Below, one piece after another: positions 9,480 through 18,579 of a stretch of DNA of 42,650 bases (position 1 is the first letter of the stretch; each line of letters opens with the position of its first letter). Origin of the DNA: JBKEDS01 sp047975545 (GTDB lineage Bacteria; Bacteroidota; Bacteroidia; Flavobacteriales; Flavobacteriaceae); the NCBI GenBank assembly GCA_047975545.1, contig JBKEDS010000033.1, positions 1 through 42,650 on the forward strand, given 5' to 3'. The translations under genes and the position numbers were made by a program. The notes under the pieces were generated by a model. The model saw nothing but the letters and a program-made list of their open reading frames with translations. It was not told the DNA's origin and made no database searches.

Positions 9480-10979
9480 ATGAAAATAAACCAATTACTG
9501 TCATTAGTAGTTTTATTATTTACTTTTTCAAACTGCGCCCAAGAACCCAAAGATAACCCAACCGTATACACCGTTGGCGATTCTACCGTAAAAAATGGCC
9601 GTGGTGATGGCTATGGCGGCCTTTGGGGCTGGGGCGATTTTATAGGTCAGTACCTAGACAGTACAAAAATAAAAGTAGAAAACCATGCATTGGGCGGCAC
9701 CAGCAGCCGCACCTATCAAAACTTGGGGCTTTGGGATTCTGTACACCGCCAACTTAAAAAAAACGACTACGTGCTTATCCAGTTTGGCCATAACGACAAT
9801 GGCCCCCTTAACGACACCCTAAGGGCACGCGGGACCATAAAAGGCATTGGTGACGAAACCGAGGAAATTAACAACCTAATGACCAAAAAGCACGAAGTTG
9901 TGCACAGTTATGGTTGGTACATAGAAAAGATAGTAAAAGATGCCAAATCTAAGGGAGCCATTCCTGTTATCATGTCGCCCATACCCCGTAATAAGTGGCA
10001 AGATGGCAAAGTACCTAGAAATAATGAGTCCTACGGTTTATGGGCCAAACAAATTGCCGAACGCAATAAGGTAACCTTTATAGATTTAAATGAAGGCATG
10101 GCCTCTAAACTTGAAGCTTTAGGAGAAAATCAGGTAACGGGCACCTACTTTTACAAGCGCGACCATACGCACCCTTCTGCCAAAGGGGCGGCAATGGCAG
10201 CCGCTACCATCATTGAGCAGTTAAAGTTAGACAATACGCTTAAAACCTATATTTTAGATACTCCTGAAGTAAAACTACCAAAAAAGAAGAACATCTTTTT
10301 AATTGGCGATTCTACCATGGCCAATAGCAGCAACCCTAACACGATTGGTTGGGGCGTGGCCTTCCCCGAATTTTGCGATACGCTACAAGTAAACATTATT
10401 AACAAGGCAAGGGGCGGCAGAAGTAGCAGAACCTTTATTTTTGAAGGCTTGTGGGATAAGGCCAAAAGCGAATTTAAACCGGGTGATGTCGTTTTTATTC
10501 AATTTGGCCATAATGATGCAGGAAACATTGATAAAGCAAAATACAGGGGATCGTTAAAAGGCATGGGCGACGAGACCCAAGAGGTTGTTCGAGATAGTGT
10601 AACCGAAACTGTACACACCTATGGCTGGTACATGAAAAAAATGATACAGGATACCAAAGCAAAAGGAGCCATCCCCATTGTTTTAAGCTTAACACCGCGT
10701 AACGAGTGGCCCCATGGTAAAGTTGAAAGACGTACCGACACCTACGTAAAATGGGCCCAAGAAGCCGCCGAGGCTGAAGGTGCCTTTTATATAGATGTAA
10801 ACGATCTTGTAGCTTCAAAATATGAAACCATTGGTAAAGACCAAGTAAACCCATTCTTCCCACAGGACCATACCCACACCAATTTAGAAGGCGCAACATT
10901 TACCGCCAAAGCCATAGCCGAAGTATTGAGCAAATCTAAGCATTTTGGTATGAGAGGGTATATTGATTTAAGGAAGTAA
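9480..10979 (+). CDS. Tandem double CE12-type SGNH acetylesterase
   Basis: Lipoprotein (lipobox SNC, Cys19) with two complete SGNH esterase domains in one chain, 499 aa. Domain 1 (about 28-255) has YTVGDSTV with Ser35, GLWGWGDF, GGTSSRTY, IQFGHND and RDHTHPSAKGA. Domain 2 (about 268-492) has FLIGDSTM with Ser278, GWGVAF, GGRSSRTF, IQFGHND and QDHTHTNLEGA. Both domains keep the nucleophile, the GHND block and the Asp/His dyad, so both look active. Such proteins deacetylate rhamnogalacturonan; two domains may process neighbouring or different O-acetyl positions (inference). The gene stands alone between a terminator and the convergent minus-strand block. No obvious terminator follows. Confidence 0.9.
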   Translation: MKINQLLSLVVLLFTFSNCAQEPKDNPTVYTVGDSTVKNGRGDGYGGLWGWGDFIGQYLDSTKIKVENHALGGTSSRTYQNLGLWDSVHRQLKKNDYVLIQFGHNDNGPLNDTLRARGTIKGIGDETEEINNLMTKKHEVVHSYGWYIEKIVKDAKSKGAIPVIMSPIPRNKWQDGKVPRNNESYGLWAKQIAERNKVTFIDLNEGMASKLEALGENQVTGTYFYKRDHTHPSAKGAAMAAATIIEQLKLDNTLKTYILDTPEVKLPKKKNIFLIGDSTMANSSNPNTIGWGVAFPEFCDTLQVNIINKARGGRSSRTFIFEGLWDKAKSEFKPGDVVFIQFGHNDAGNIDKAKYRGSLKGMGDETQEVVRDSVTETVHTYGWYMKKMIQDTKAKGAIPIVLSLTPRNEWPHGKVERRTDTYVKWAQEAAEAEGAFYIDVNDLVASKYETIGKDQVNPFFPQDHTHTNLEGATFTAKAIAEVLSKSKHFGMRGYIDLRK

Positions 10980-11230
10980 CCGTTAAAGAAATTAGAAAGA
11001 TAAATACATGTTTAAATTTAGAGTTATGTCTGTTCGAGCCCTTCGGCTATGCTAGGATAAACTAAAGTCGAGAACTTTTTTTCAAAACGAGGCTTCGACT
11101 GTGCTCAGCCTGACATTCTCAAGTTATTTAGTATATAACTATCTACTGACCTCTATAAGCTATTAATCAAAGCCATCTACTCGCCTCTTAATTGTTAATG
11201 ACATTAACCAGAAGCACTGCCAAAATCTGT
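10980..11230. other. Convergent intergenic region with a dispersed flavobacterial repeat
   Basis: This gap separates two converging genes. I see no ORF and no clean intrinsic terminator in it. It contains a sequence of the CTTCGAC...GCTCAG...TGACA type that recurs between genes in Bacteroidota, with a more diverged copy about 50 bp upstream. Part of it could form a short stem (AGTCGA with TCGACT). Confidence 0.5.
11041..11119. repeat. Dispersed intergenic repeat (CTTCGACTGTGCTCAG type), two diverged copies
   Basis: A better copy starts at 11093 (CTTCGACTGTGCTCAGCCTG), and a diverged relative starts at 11041 (CTTCGGCTATGCTAGG) in the same orientation. The element resembles short repeats that I know to be common between genes in this phylum. 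A related motif in the opposite orientation lies near 31840-31861. Confidence 0.4.
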
Positions 11231-14065
11231 TTATTGTTTGGTTGGCAAGCTGTTGTTTACCTTGTTTTCAATTTTTGGGGATCCGAAATAAAAATACAGG
11301 GTACGTTCAACGGGTTGGTTTATGGTGTTTAAATCGCTTGAAGGCCCCAATCCTTTTACACTAGATTGATTAGTTCCCATTTTTGAGCCTGTTGCCGGAA
11401 TATGATCTAAAAAAGACACATCACCAACGGGCAAAGTTGGGTGTTGTACATCGCTATCAATCGCATAAAAATCAAATAATCGCACAAATAAATTATCCTC
11501 TTTTGTTGCCACAGTGAACTTCCCTTGCATGGTGCTAAACTCCATCCAAACAATGTCTGAAAAATAGCCTTTAAACTCAGGATACTCCCATGTTCTTCCC
11601 GCTAGGGTTGTGTTATAGCTGTTCTCATAAACATCAAAAACAACACCTTTTAATCTGTTTTTCCAAACGTGTCGAGGACCTTTACCCAACCACTTTGCAC
11701 CTAGCATCAATCCTTCTGGGAAATCGAAACTAACTCCTGAAAACGGGTATTTACCACTCAAGCTGTAGGCATAATTCAATTCCAACCAGCCATTGGGCTG
11801 CATTGTCCAACGTACATAATTTAAATCGCCCGTATAAGCCACCTCAACAACATGACTATCTCCTTCTTTAAAGTGTTTTAGATTTTTAAATTCTGAAGTG
11901 CCACTTACTAAAACAGGCCCATTACTAAATGGTAAAGCTCGGCTGTTATCATTACCCAACTTAGCTAGCATTCCTGTTTTAGTGTCAAAGGTTACCCTAA
12001 TGCTATTGGCTTTCAGGGTCAATAAATTAACCTCTTCAGTCACTTCAACAGATTCGTTTACGGTTCCAGTTTCAAACAAAGGGGTTAACAGCGCTTCATT
12101 AGATTTAATTTTCCAAACCCATCTGTATATTTCGTTATGGTGCGGATCAGTAACTCTTAAAGCCAATCCGTCACTTTCCTTCCAGTTAGCTGGTAGGTCT
12201 AATTTAAGCGTTCCTTTCTCAACTGGTTGAACATCGGGTGCATTGGCAATACCGCTTTTTACGACCTCATGCCCTGCTCTGTCATCACTTTTTTGATTAA
12301 AATTAACCAACTCCCATTCAAAAACACATTGGTTTAGATTGGTGAAATGAAAACGGTTTTCAACTGCTATTTCACCATTAAAATTTTCAGTCAATTTTTG
12401 GAGTGTTATGTGAACGGGCGAATAAATTTCCTTTATGGCATTAAAACTAGCTTCCTTTTCCCTATGAGGCCCCACAATACCATCGGCTGCGTTTAAACCA
12501 TTTACATCAATGACACCGTTTAAATCGGTCCTCACAATGCCCTCGTCGGCAAAGTCCCAAATAAAACCACCGGCTCCTTTTTTAGAGTTCCAATGCAACT
12601 CCCACATATCCTCCAAACCAGCGGCAGCCCCACCATCGTGCATAGCGTGTAAAAATTCTGTAGGCATGTATAAATTAGGACCTTGCATGATTTCTTCGGC
12701 ACTGTAATAGCCTTCGTAATGGTTACAATCTACACCGTTAATGGCATTATCGGGTTTATGGTGCGCATGAATTACTGTTCGGCCGGACAGGTCGTATTTT
12801 CTATATTCATCAACCAATTCATGGTTGTGCCCACCTTCGTTACCGTTGCTCCAATACAAAACCGAAGGGTGGTTGGCATCCCTTTTAACCATTTCGGCCA
12901 CTAAAGGTTTCCCTGCCTCTGTACTATATGAGTTTTGCCAACCGGCCAACTCATCAATTACATACAACCCTAAAGAATCGCAAACCCTTAAAAAGTTTTT
13001 ATCTGGCGGATAGTGTGAGGTACGCACGGCATTCATGTTCATGTCCTTAATGATCTGCACGTCCAACAAATCGGCTTTCGGGAACGTAGTTCTACCATAC
13101 TCGGGCCAAAACACATGGCGGTTCACCCCTTTCATTTTAATTTTGGTTCCGTTTAAGTACAGTCCCTCTCCTTTTTTTAGTTCCAAAGTTCTAAAACCAA
13201 ATTTATCTTTGGTTTGATATACTGTTTGGTCCGATTTTTTAAGACTGACCTGAACTTGATATAAATTAGGCGTTTCTGCCGTCCATAATTTTGGATTTTC
13301 AACGGTTGTTTTTACGTTAACCACAGAATCTTTCGATTTTGTTTTGGCATTGGCAGTTCCAACTATTTCGCCATTGCTATCTACGATTTTAGCTTCAACA
13401 ATTCCTCCTTTTAATGCTTTATTCAAATGTACGTTCATGCTAAACGTACCATCGGCTTTTGCGTTAACAGATGTCCAACTGATATGCTCTTTGGGCATCG
13501 CCTCTAAATATACCGGGCGGTAAATGCCTCCAAAAATCCAATAATCGGCATAGCGCTCGGCCCTGTTTACCGATTTATCGGCAGACATTTTGCTTACCTT
13601 AACCTCTAAAAGATTAGGTTCTCCAAACTTAAGCTTATCGCTAATATTATACTTAAACCTATAAAAAGCACCTTGGTGTACGGCTCCCGCTAGCTCTCCA
13701 TTAACTTTAACTTCGGTGTCGGTCATTGAGCCTTCAAAGACGATATTAATATCCAAGTCTTTCCAGTTGTCAGGAACGCTAAATTGATATTTATAAAACC
13801 CCTCTTCATCATGATATCGAAAATTTTTCCCGTTAGTAACGTTATCCCTACCATAATTGTAATTGCCAAAGCCTTGTTGCTCCCAATGCGAAGGCACTTC
13901 AATTTTTGACCACGCTCCACTTTTTCTTCCCTTGGTGACCCAAAAATCCCAAGTTTTGGTGTTTTCGGCATCGGTACCCGAGAGATATATTTTTTGTTTT
14001 GAATTTTGAGCACTAACGCTAAATGTCAACAACAAAGCAAACAATTTGATATATATTGATTTCAT
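11231..14065 (-). CDS. GH2 glycoside hydrolase, LacZ-like architecture (copy 2)
   Basis: Predicted secreted exo-glycosidase of 944 aa with a signal peptide (MKSIYIKLFALLLTFSVSAQ), N-terminal jelly roll, Ig-like domain, TIM barrel and Bgal_small_N-like C-terminal domain (WLGKGPRHVWKNR). The acid/base is Glu410 in SNGNEGG and the nucleophile is Glu470 in MPTEFLH. The barrel motif AVRTSHYPP is intact here, unlike in copy 1. It starts 10 nt after the GH28 stop and is the last gene of the minus-strand block. The two copies are clearly paralogous, so they probably remove related but not identical sugars. Galactose or glucuronic acid are the likeliest, but the sequence does not decide this. Confidence 0.93.
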   Translation of the reverse strand: MKSIYIKLFALLLTFSVSAQNSKQKIYLSGTDAENTKTWDFWVTKGRKSGAWSKIEVPSHWEQQGFGNYNYGRDNVTNGKNFRYHDEEGFYKYQFSVPDNWKDLDINIVFEGSMTDTEVKVNGELAGAVHQGAFYRFKYNISDKLKFGEPNLLEVKVSKMSADKSVNRAERYADYWIFGGIYRPVYLEAMPKEHISWTSVNAKADGTFSMNVHLNKALKGGIVEAKIVDSNGEIVGTANAKTKSKDSVVNVKTTVENPKLWTAETPNLYQVQVSLKKSDQTVYQTKDKFGFRTLELKKGEGLYLNGTKIKMKGVNRHVFWPEYGRTTFPKADLLDVQIIKDMNMNAVRTSHYPPDKNFLRVCDSLGLYVIDELAGWQNSYSTEAGKPLVAEMVKRDANHPSVLYWSNGNEGGHNHELVDEYRKYDLSGRTVIHAHHKPDNAINGVDCNHYEGYYSAEEIMQGPNLYMPTEFLHAMHDGGAAAGLEDMWELHWNSKKGAGGFIWDFADEGIVRTDLNGVIDVNGLNAADGIVGPHREKEASFNAIKEIYSPVHITLQKLTENFNGEIAVENRFHFTNLNQCVFEWELVNFNQKSDDRAGHEVVKSGIANAPDVQPVEKGTLKLDLPANWKESDGLALRVTDPHHNEIYRWVWKIKSNEALLTPLFETGTVNESVEVTEEVNLLTLKANSIRVTFDTKTGMLAKLGNDNSRALPFSNGPVLVSGTSEFKNLKHFKEGDSHVVEVAYTGDLNYVRWTMQPNGWLELNYAYSLSGKYPFSGVSFDFPEGLMLGAKWLGKGPRHVWKNRLKGVVFDVYENSYNTTLAGRTWEYPEFKGYFSDIVWMEFSTMQGKFTVATKEDNLFVRLFDFYAIDSDVQHPTLPVGDVSFLDHIPATGSKMGTNQSSVKGLGPSSDLNTINQPVERTLYFYFGSPKIENKVNNSLPTKQ

Positions 14066-14075
14066 CTTCTCTTTT

Positions 14076-15545
14076 TTAGTCTTTATGATTTAAATTGGTA
14101 ACACTGCCCCATTCGTTAACATGCAATGCTGTTTGGAAGGTTACATCTTCGAACGTAAGATGTTTTACATTGCGGATTACGCTGGCTTCTTCTGCACTTT
14201 CGATAGTTACGTTCTTTAAATGCACATTCTCGATTTTTGAGTTATCGTAGCCCAGCATAAATACAGGGAACTTGGTACTTTTGCAATGCACATTTTCAAC
14301 AAAAAGGTTTTTAACCTTGGGATCGAACCCATGGCCCGCACCTTGCTCGTAAAATAAGTTGACTTTTAAGAGTGTTTCAGAGACCTTCCCTATTTTTAAA
14401 TTGCGGATATAAACGCCATCAATGACCCCACCTCGCGACGAATTGGTTTTTATGCGAATGGCCCTGGTTAAGTGCGGACTGTCCATCTCGCAATCCTGAA
14501 CAAAAATGTTTTTTGCGCCACCTGCAATTTCACTGCCTATTACAATGCCACCATGACCGTTTTTCATTACACAACCTTCAATTATATGGTTTTCGGCTGG
14601 TTGGTTATTACCTCTTCCATCCTCATCCCTGCCCGATTTTATAGCAATGCAATCATCGCCCGTATTAAAAAAACAGTCTTTTATTAAAACGTTTTTACAG
14701 GCATCGGGGTCTACCCCATCGGTATTGGGGCCATGCGAATCGATATGCAAATCTTGAATGATCACATTTTCGCACATCACTGGGCTTACAAACCACATGG
14801 GGGAGTCTATCATTTTTACGCCAGAAATTAAAACGTTTTTACATTGGTAAGGCTGAAACATGTAAGGCCTTAAATAATGCCCCTCCCCAAAAACCCGCTT
14901 TTCGGGGGCTATTGCTTTATGCATCAGCACATGCAGGCTATCGCGGGCTATTTCTTGACTTGGCTGGCCTTCTTTCCAGCCATATCTTGTAGCACCTTTC
15001 CATAGCCACCAATATTCCTTACTGGCATTTCCGTTTATAAGTCCTTTCCCGGTAACCGCAATATTTTCTTCTTTGTAGGCATAAATCTGGGGCGAGTAGT
15101 TCATGCAATCCATCCCTTCCCAGCGCACCAATACCAACGGATAGTCTTTTGGATTTCTGTTAAATGTTATCACAGCACTAGCACTTAAATGAAGATTTAC
15201 GTTGCTCTTTAAATAAATGGCACCCGTTAAAAACTCGCCTTCGGGAACGATAACCTTTCCGCCCCCAGCTAGGTTACAGGCTTCAATAGCTTTTTTAAAG
15301 GCTTCGGTATTGAGAGTCTTCCCGTCACCTACGGCTCCAAAATCGGTAATGAGATATTCCGTTTCATTAAAGGTCGGTGGTTTTATTAAATTCCTAATTG
15401 CTTCGATATATTCAAAAGGATCAATTTGTAAACTAGCTTCAGGTTTTGCTTCTGTAATATCTACCGTGCTTTCTTTACAAGAACTGTGTAAAATTGAACA
15501 AACTATTATAAGCCACATATTTACCAAACTTCTACTCATTCTCAT
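14076..15545 (-). CDS. GH28 polygalacturonase/rhamnogalacturonan hydrolase family (copy 1)
   Basis: Pectin-backbone hydrolase with a right-handed parallel beta-helix. I prefer the start at 15545 (MRMSRSLVNMW...) because it gives a textbook lipoprotein signal with lipobox HSSC (Cys23); in-frame ATGs at 15566 and 15539 are alternatives. All four GH28 motifs are canonical: NTDG (Asp276), GDD (Asp297-Asp298), GHGG (His331) and RIK (Arg364-Lys366), so the enzyme should be active. It overlaps the end of the GH115 gene by about 14 nt, which indicates translational coupling, and the GH2 gene follows after 10 nt. Endo or exo mode and galacturonan versus rhamnogalacturonan preference are not decided here; the locus favours rhamnogalacturonan. 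Confidence 0.92.
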   Translation of the reverse strand: MRMSRSLVNMWLIIVCSILHSSCKESTVDITEAKPEASLQIDPFEYIEAIRNLIKPPTFNETEYLITDFGAVGDGKTLNTEAFKKAIEACNLAGGGKVIVPEGEFLTGAIYLKSNVNLHLSASAVITFNRNPKDYPLVLVRWEGMDCMNYSPQIYAYKEENIAVTGKGLINGNASKEYWWLWKGATRYGWKEGQPSQEIARDSLHVLMHKAIAPEKRVFGEGHYLRPYMFQPYQCKNVLISGVKMIDSPMWFVSPVMCENVIIQDLHIDSHGPNTDGVDPDACKNVLIKDCFFNTGDDCIAIKSGRDEDGRGNNQPAENHIIEGCVMKNGHGGIVIGSEIAGGAKNIFVQDCEMDSPHLTRAIRIKTNSSRGGVIDGVYIRNLKIGKVSETLLKVNLFYEQGAGHGFDPKVKNLFVENVHCKSTKFPVFMLGYDNSKIENVHLKNVTIESAEEASVIRNVKHLTFEDVTFQTALHVNEWGSVTNLNHKD

Positions 15546-18153
15546 CGTTTTTTCTATTAATATCAATTCTACTCAACACAAGCCCAGTATCCATAAGGTA
15601 AACCTTTATGGTTGATTTTCCTGACTTTTCAACCTCAAAAGGAATTTTTGCCTCAGAATACCCCCTCATAATATTGGTGCTCCACTTTAAATCTTTCCTC
15701 GGATGATCTACATCTTCAAATTTCACCTTTTCGTCATTTACAGTAACACCCAAAACTAAACCTCTACCTTTGTGAATAGCGTAAGTTGGAAGGCATTTTA
15801 AGGACATTTGGTAGCTTCCTTTATCCAACTCCACATTATATTCAACAAAAGGAGCTTTGTCTATTTCGTTTTCTTTAAAAGAGGCTCCCGTAAAGGGATA
15901 TCTGGCTATACTATTGCCATCCAGTCCCAAACCTTCCATTATCATTATATGCTCTCCATCTACTTCTTTTTTGCGGTTAAACGCATTGGCCAATAAAGAT
16001 ACTTCCCCTGGTTTTGTTCCTGATTTGAATACTAAATGGTCGTCTAAATAACGTCTATCGTACTCCCAGTTTTTTAAGCTATCTGGCACAATTTCCATGT
16101 TTGCCACCTCGGGCATTCCAAAAATTTCTTGATGCCTCGGAAACGGGTTTATCATACCCTCCCATTTTCCGTTTTCAATTTCAGTGGTATATGTTTTGGC
16201 CAAATTTTGAATGTTATAAAACGCTTCAAGCGATTTTTTTGAGTAGCCCAAAGCTCTCTCCGGTTGGTCTTTATACTGCAAACTTAATCTGGCATTCAGC
16301 ACCTTTATATTCATATTGGCAGCACTTTTAACAGGGTATTCAATCAATTCATAAAAACCATTAGCAAGGTATGCTGGTACTTTTGGCTTTAATTCATTCA
16401 CTTTATTTATCAAGTCTTTACTGATCTGCAAACGCTTTTGAACAATCTCATCTGCATAAGCAATTAACCCCATTTGTTCAGGCTTCCCTGATTGAAGCAA
16501 CTGATAATATTCCTTTTTAATTTCGGCGATTGACGGGGCTAAATCTTCACCGAAAATTTGTACTGCCCAGTGCTGTACGTAATCATTCGCTTTTTCGGGA
16601 GTCCATTTTTCGACATCCCATGCTAAATCGAAGAAAAACTGGGTTTCTAATTCTGCTGGTTTAATATCTCCAACGTTTACCACCCAAAATCTTGAAGCGT
16701 CGTACTGGTAAGCTTTTGTCATTTCAAACGATATCAACGAAGGCGAGTTACTTGAAAGCCAAAGGTAACCGTGCGGCGCTCCCATATACGACAAGTGGTA
16801 ATATACGCCACTGCCCCCACTTCTTTTTTGTTCTTCCGGGTCTGAAAGCTTTCTGATGTAACCAAAATTATCATCAGGCCAAATCAGGGTGACATCTTCA
16901 GGAACTTCCAGGCCTCTGTTATACAATGTCAACACCTCCTTGTACGGCACAAATATTTGTGGAACTTTTGCTGGCTCGCCAATATTTTTTTTAATCATGC
17001 CTCTTTGGTCTGCAATTATGGTGTCCATTAATGCAATTTTATCTTCAGTTGTTTTTGGGCCTTGAATACTTCCGTCCCTAATGCCTCGCATTCCTATAGT
17101 AAAAATCGATTCGTAATTTGAAGCATCCTTTACCCTATCGTTCCAGTACTCATAAACTTGATTTTTATTTACATCATATTGAAACACGTCTGGAGCATGT
17201 CCATATTCATTTTCAAAATTTACCATCCATTCGTAGGTATTGCTTCGGTGCATCATATCGCAATGGGTGGAGCTAATCACAATACCGTATTTATCGGCTA
17301 CTTTCGGGTTTTCTGGATAATACCAAAACGGTTTTGTGCTGTCGTGCATCGCAGGCCAAATTATATTAGCTTTTAGCCTCAACATCAATTCAAAAATTTT
17401 AGCATAAGACTTTGGCCCTAAATCTTTAATATCGGTATCCAAATGTTTGGCAGCCCAGGGTTGCAGACCCCAATCTTCATCGTTTAAAAACATACCTCGG
17501 TATTTTACCGATGGCTCTCCCTGAATAAAAGTCCCAGGCCTCACAAACAACGACTCTGCTTGTTTTGGATTTACATCGGCCCACCAAACCCAAGGGGATA
17601 CACCTATTAATTTAGATATTTCCAATAATCCGTAGGCTGTACCGCGTTTATCGCTACCAATTACAACCAATGCCTGTTTTACTTTATCAAATGGATGATT
17701 AACCGTCTTAATAATGAACGATTCCCATTTCCCCTTTATGGTATCGACGTTTATACCTTTTGCTTGAACTAATTCATCAATAAGTCTTGATGTTCCTAAC
17801 GTACCGGCAATAATGGCATAATCAGAGCTATCTTCAAAACCTAAATCAACATTAGGCCTTATCCCTCCAACTTTTTCAATATCAGAGGCCAACAAATCTA
17901 CTGTAATTTTAACAACCTCAGCTTCTTCATTGTTAACCATTAATGTTAGGTCTTTAGAATCACTTATTAAAGGAAATGCACCTTGCTCCATTTCACTTGT
18001 AACCAATAATTGATTTTGTATATCATTAACGGTTTTATTTTCACAGCCGTAACAGAAAGCCACAATTAATGTAATGTATACTATAAAGTTAACAGATCTC
18101 CTGTACGGCAGAACATACATAATTTGATTAGATAAGTGCGTATTATACTCCAT
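15532..18153 (-). CDS. GH115 family alpha-glucuronidase
   Basis: Known GH115 enzymes release alpha-1,2-linked (4-O-methyl) glucuronic acid from polymer side chains. The family is recognised from KYRGMFLNDEDWGLQPW, IWPAMHD, FWYYPENPKVADKYGIVISSTHCD, GMRGIRDG, TLIWPDDNFGYIRKLS, GGSGVYYHLSYMGAPHGYLWL and FFFDLAWD, in family order. At 873 aa it is full length, with a C-terminal beta-sandwich. A signal with lipobox FCYGC suggests a lipoprotein. The start at 18153 is preceded by an A/T-rich stretch; an internal ATG at 18120 is also plausible. It follows the rhamnose mutarotase by 14 nt and overlaps GH28. Most studied GH115s act on xylan, so its place in a pectin-type locus is unusual and suggests a glucuronidated side chain. 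Confidence 0.92.
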   Translation of the reverse strand: MEYNTHLSNQIMYVLPYRRSVNFIVYITLIVAFCYGCENKTVNDIQNQLLVTSEMEQGAFPLISDSKDLTLMVNNEEAEVVKITVDLLASDIEKVGGIRPNVDLGFEDSSDYAIIAGTLGTSRLIDELVQAKGINVDTIKGKWESFIIKTVNHPFDKVKQALVVIGSDKRGTAYGLLEISKLIGVSPWVWWADVNPKQAESLFVRPGTFIQGEPSVKYRGMFLNDEDWGLQPWAAKHLDTDIKDLGPKSYAKIFELMLRLKANIIWPAMHDSTKPFWYYPENPKVADKYGIVISSTHCDMMHRSNTYEWMVNFENEYGHAPDVFQYDVNKNQVYEYWNDRVKDASNYESIFTIGMRGIRDGSIQGPKTTEDKIALMDTIIADQRGMIKKNIGEPAKVPQIFVPYKEVLTLYNRGLEVPEDVTLIWPDDNFGYIRKLSDPEEQKRSGGSGVYYHLSYMGAPHGYLWLSSNSPSLISFEMTKAYQYDASRFWVVNVGDIKPAELETQFFFDLAWDVEKWTPEKANDYVQHWAVQIFGEDLAPSIAEIKKEYYQLLQSGKPEQMGLIAYADEIVQKRLQISKDLINKVNELKPKVPAYLANGFYELIEYPVKSAANMNIKVLNARLSLQYKDQPERALGYSKKSLEAFYNIQNLAKTYTTEIENGKWEGMINPFPRHQEIFGMPEVANMEIVPDSLKNWEYDRRYLDDHLVFKSGTKPGEVSLLANAFNRKKEVDGEHIMIMEGLGLDGNSIARYPFTGASFKENEIDKAPFVEYNVELDKGSYQMSLKCLPTYAIHKGRGLVLGVTVNDEKVKFEDVDHPRKDLKWSTNIMRGYSEAKIPFEVEKSGKSTIKVYLMDTGLVLSRIDINRKNDENE

Positions 18154-18167
18154 AATTTAATTTTATA

Positions 18168-18488
18168 TTATTTTAAATAAAACACCTGCTTTAAAGGTAT
18201 TGCCACTGGGGACTTGTCTGGATTGGTTTCCATGATATCGGCCATATAGGCCCACCATTTTTTTACAATAGGTTGGCTGGGCAACAGCTTATGGTCAAAA
18301 TCTTCAGGAAGGTCCTGAACCGCAAAAAGGGTGAGCGTTTCTTCGTCTAAAAAAATACCGTAATGCTGTATGCCAGCATCCGATAAAAGTGTTGCCAATT
18401 CAGGCCAAATTGCGTCGTGTCGTTTTTTATATTCGGTCTCAAAGCCTGGTTTGAGCTTCATTTTAAAAGCATATTGTCTCTTTTTCAT
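18168..18488 (-). CDS. rhaM: L-rhamnose mutarotase
   Basis: Cytoplasmic enzyme interconverting alpha and beta anomers of L-rhamnose, which helps rhamnose isomerase. The 106-residue length, RHDAIWPEL, the HYGIFLDEETLTLFAVQDL strand, KWWAYMADIM and C-terminal LKQVFYLK match E. coli RhaM almost block for block. Tyr20 and His24 correspond to the catalytic Tyr/His of that protein. There is no signal peptide, as expected. It is the only cytoplasmic sugar-metabolism gene in the window and shows directly that rhamnose is a product of the pathway. GH115 follows after 14 nt. The other rhamnose genes (isomerase, kinase, aldolase) are not in the window. Confidence 0.95.
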   Translation of the reverse strand: MKKRQYAFKMKLKPGFETEYKKRHDAIWPELATLLSDAGIQHYGIFLDEETLTLFAVQDLPEDFDHKLLPSQPIVKKWWAYMADIMETNPDKSPVAIPLKQVFYLK

Positions 18489-18579
18489 GTGTTAATATCT
18501 ATTTTTAAATGGTTACATGGAACACCTGAATTAACATTTTGCTGTGTGAATAAATTTTACCAATGGGTGTTTCATTGAA
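18489..18579 (-). other. 91-nt gap inside the minus-strand enzyme block
   Basis: This is the only sizeable gap in the block from 25426 to 11231. It has no clear terminator and no copy of the shared operator. It could carry a weak internal promoter for rhaM and the genes after it, or simply be transcribed through. Confidence 0.35.

Noticed and set aside
10495..10899. A 134-codon minus-strand open frame opposite the double CE12 gene
   Set aside because: It lies within the second esterase domain, has no promoter or family resemblance, and is compositional shadow.
11209..11256. TTGGCA/TGCCAA pair near the end of GH2 copy 2 as a terminator
   Set aside because: The 6-bp stem has a long loop and partly lies in the coding region; no T run on the minus strand.
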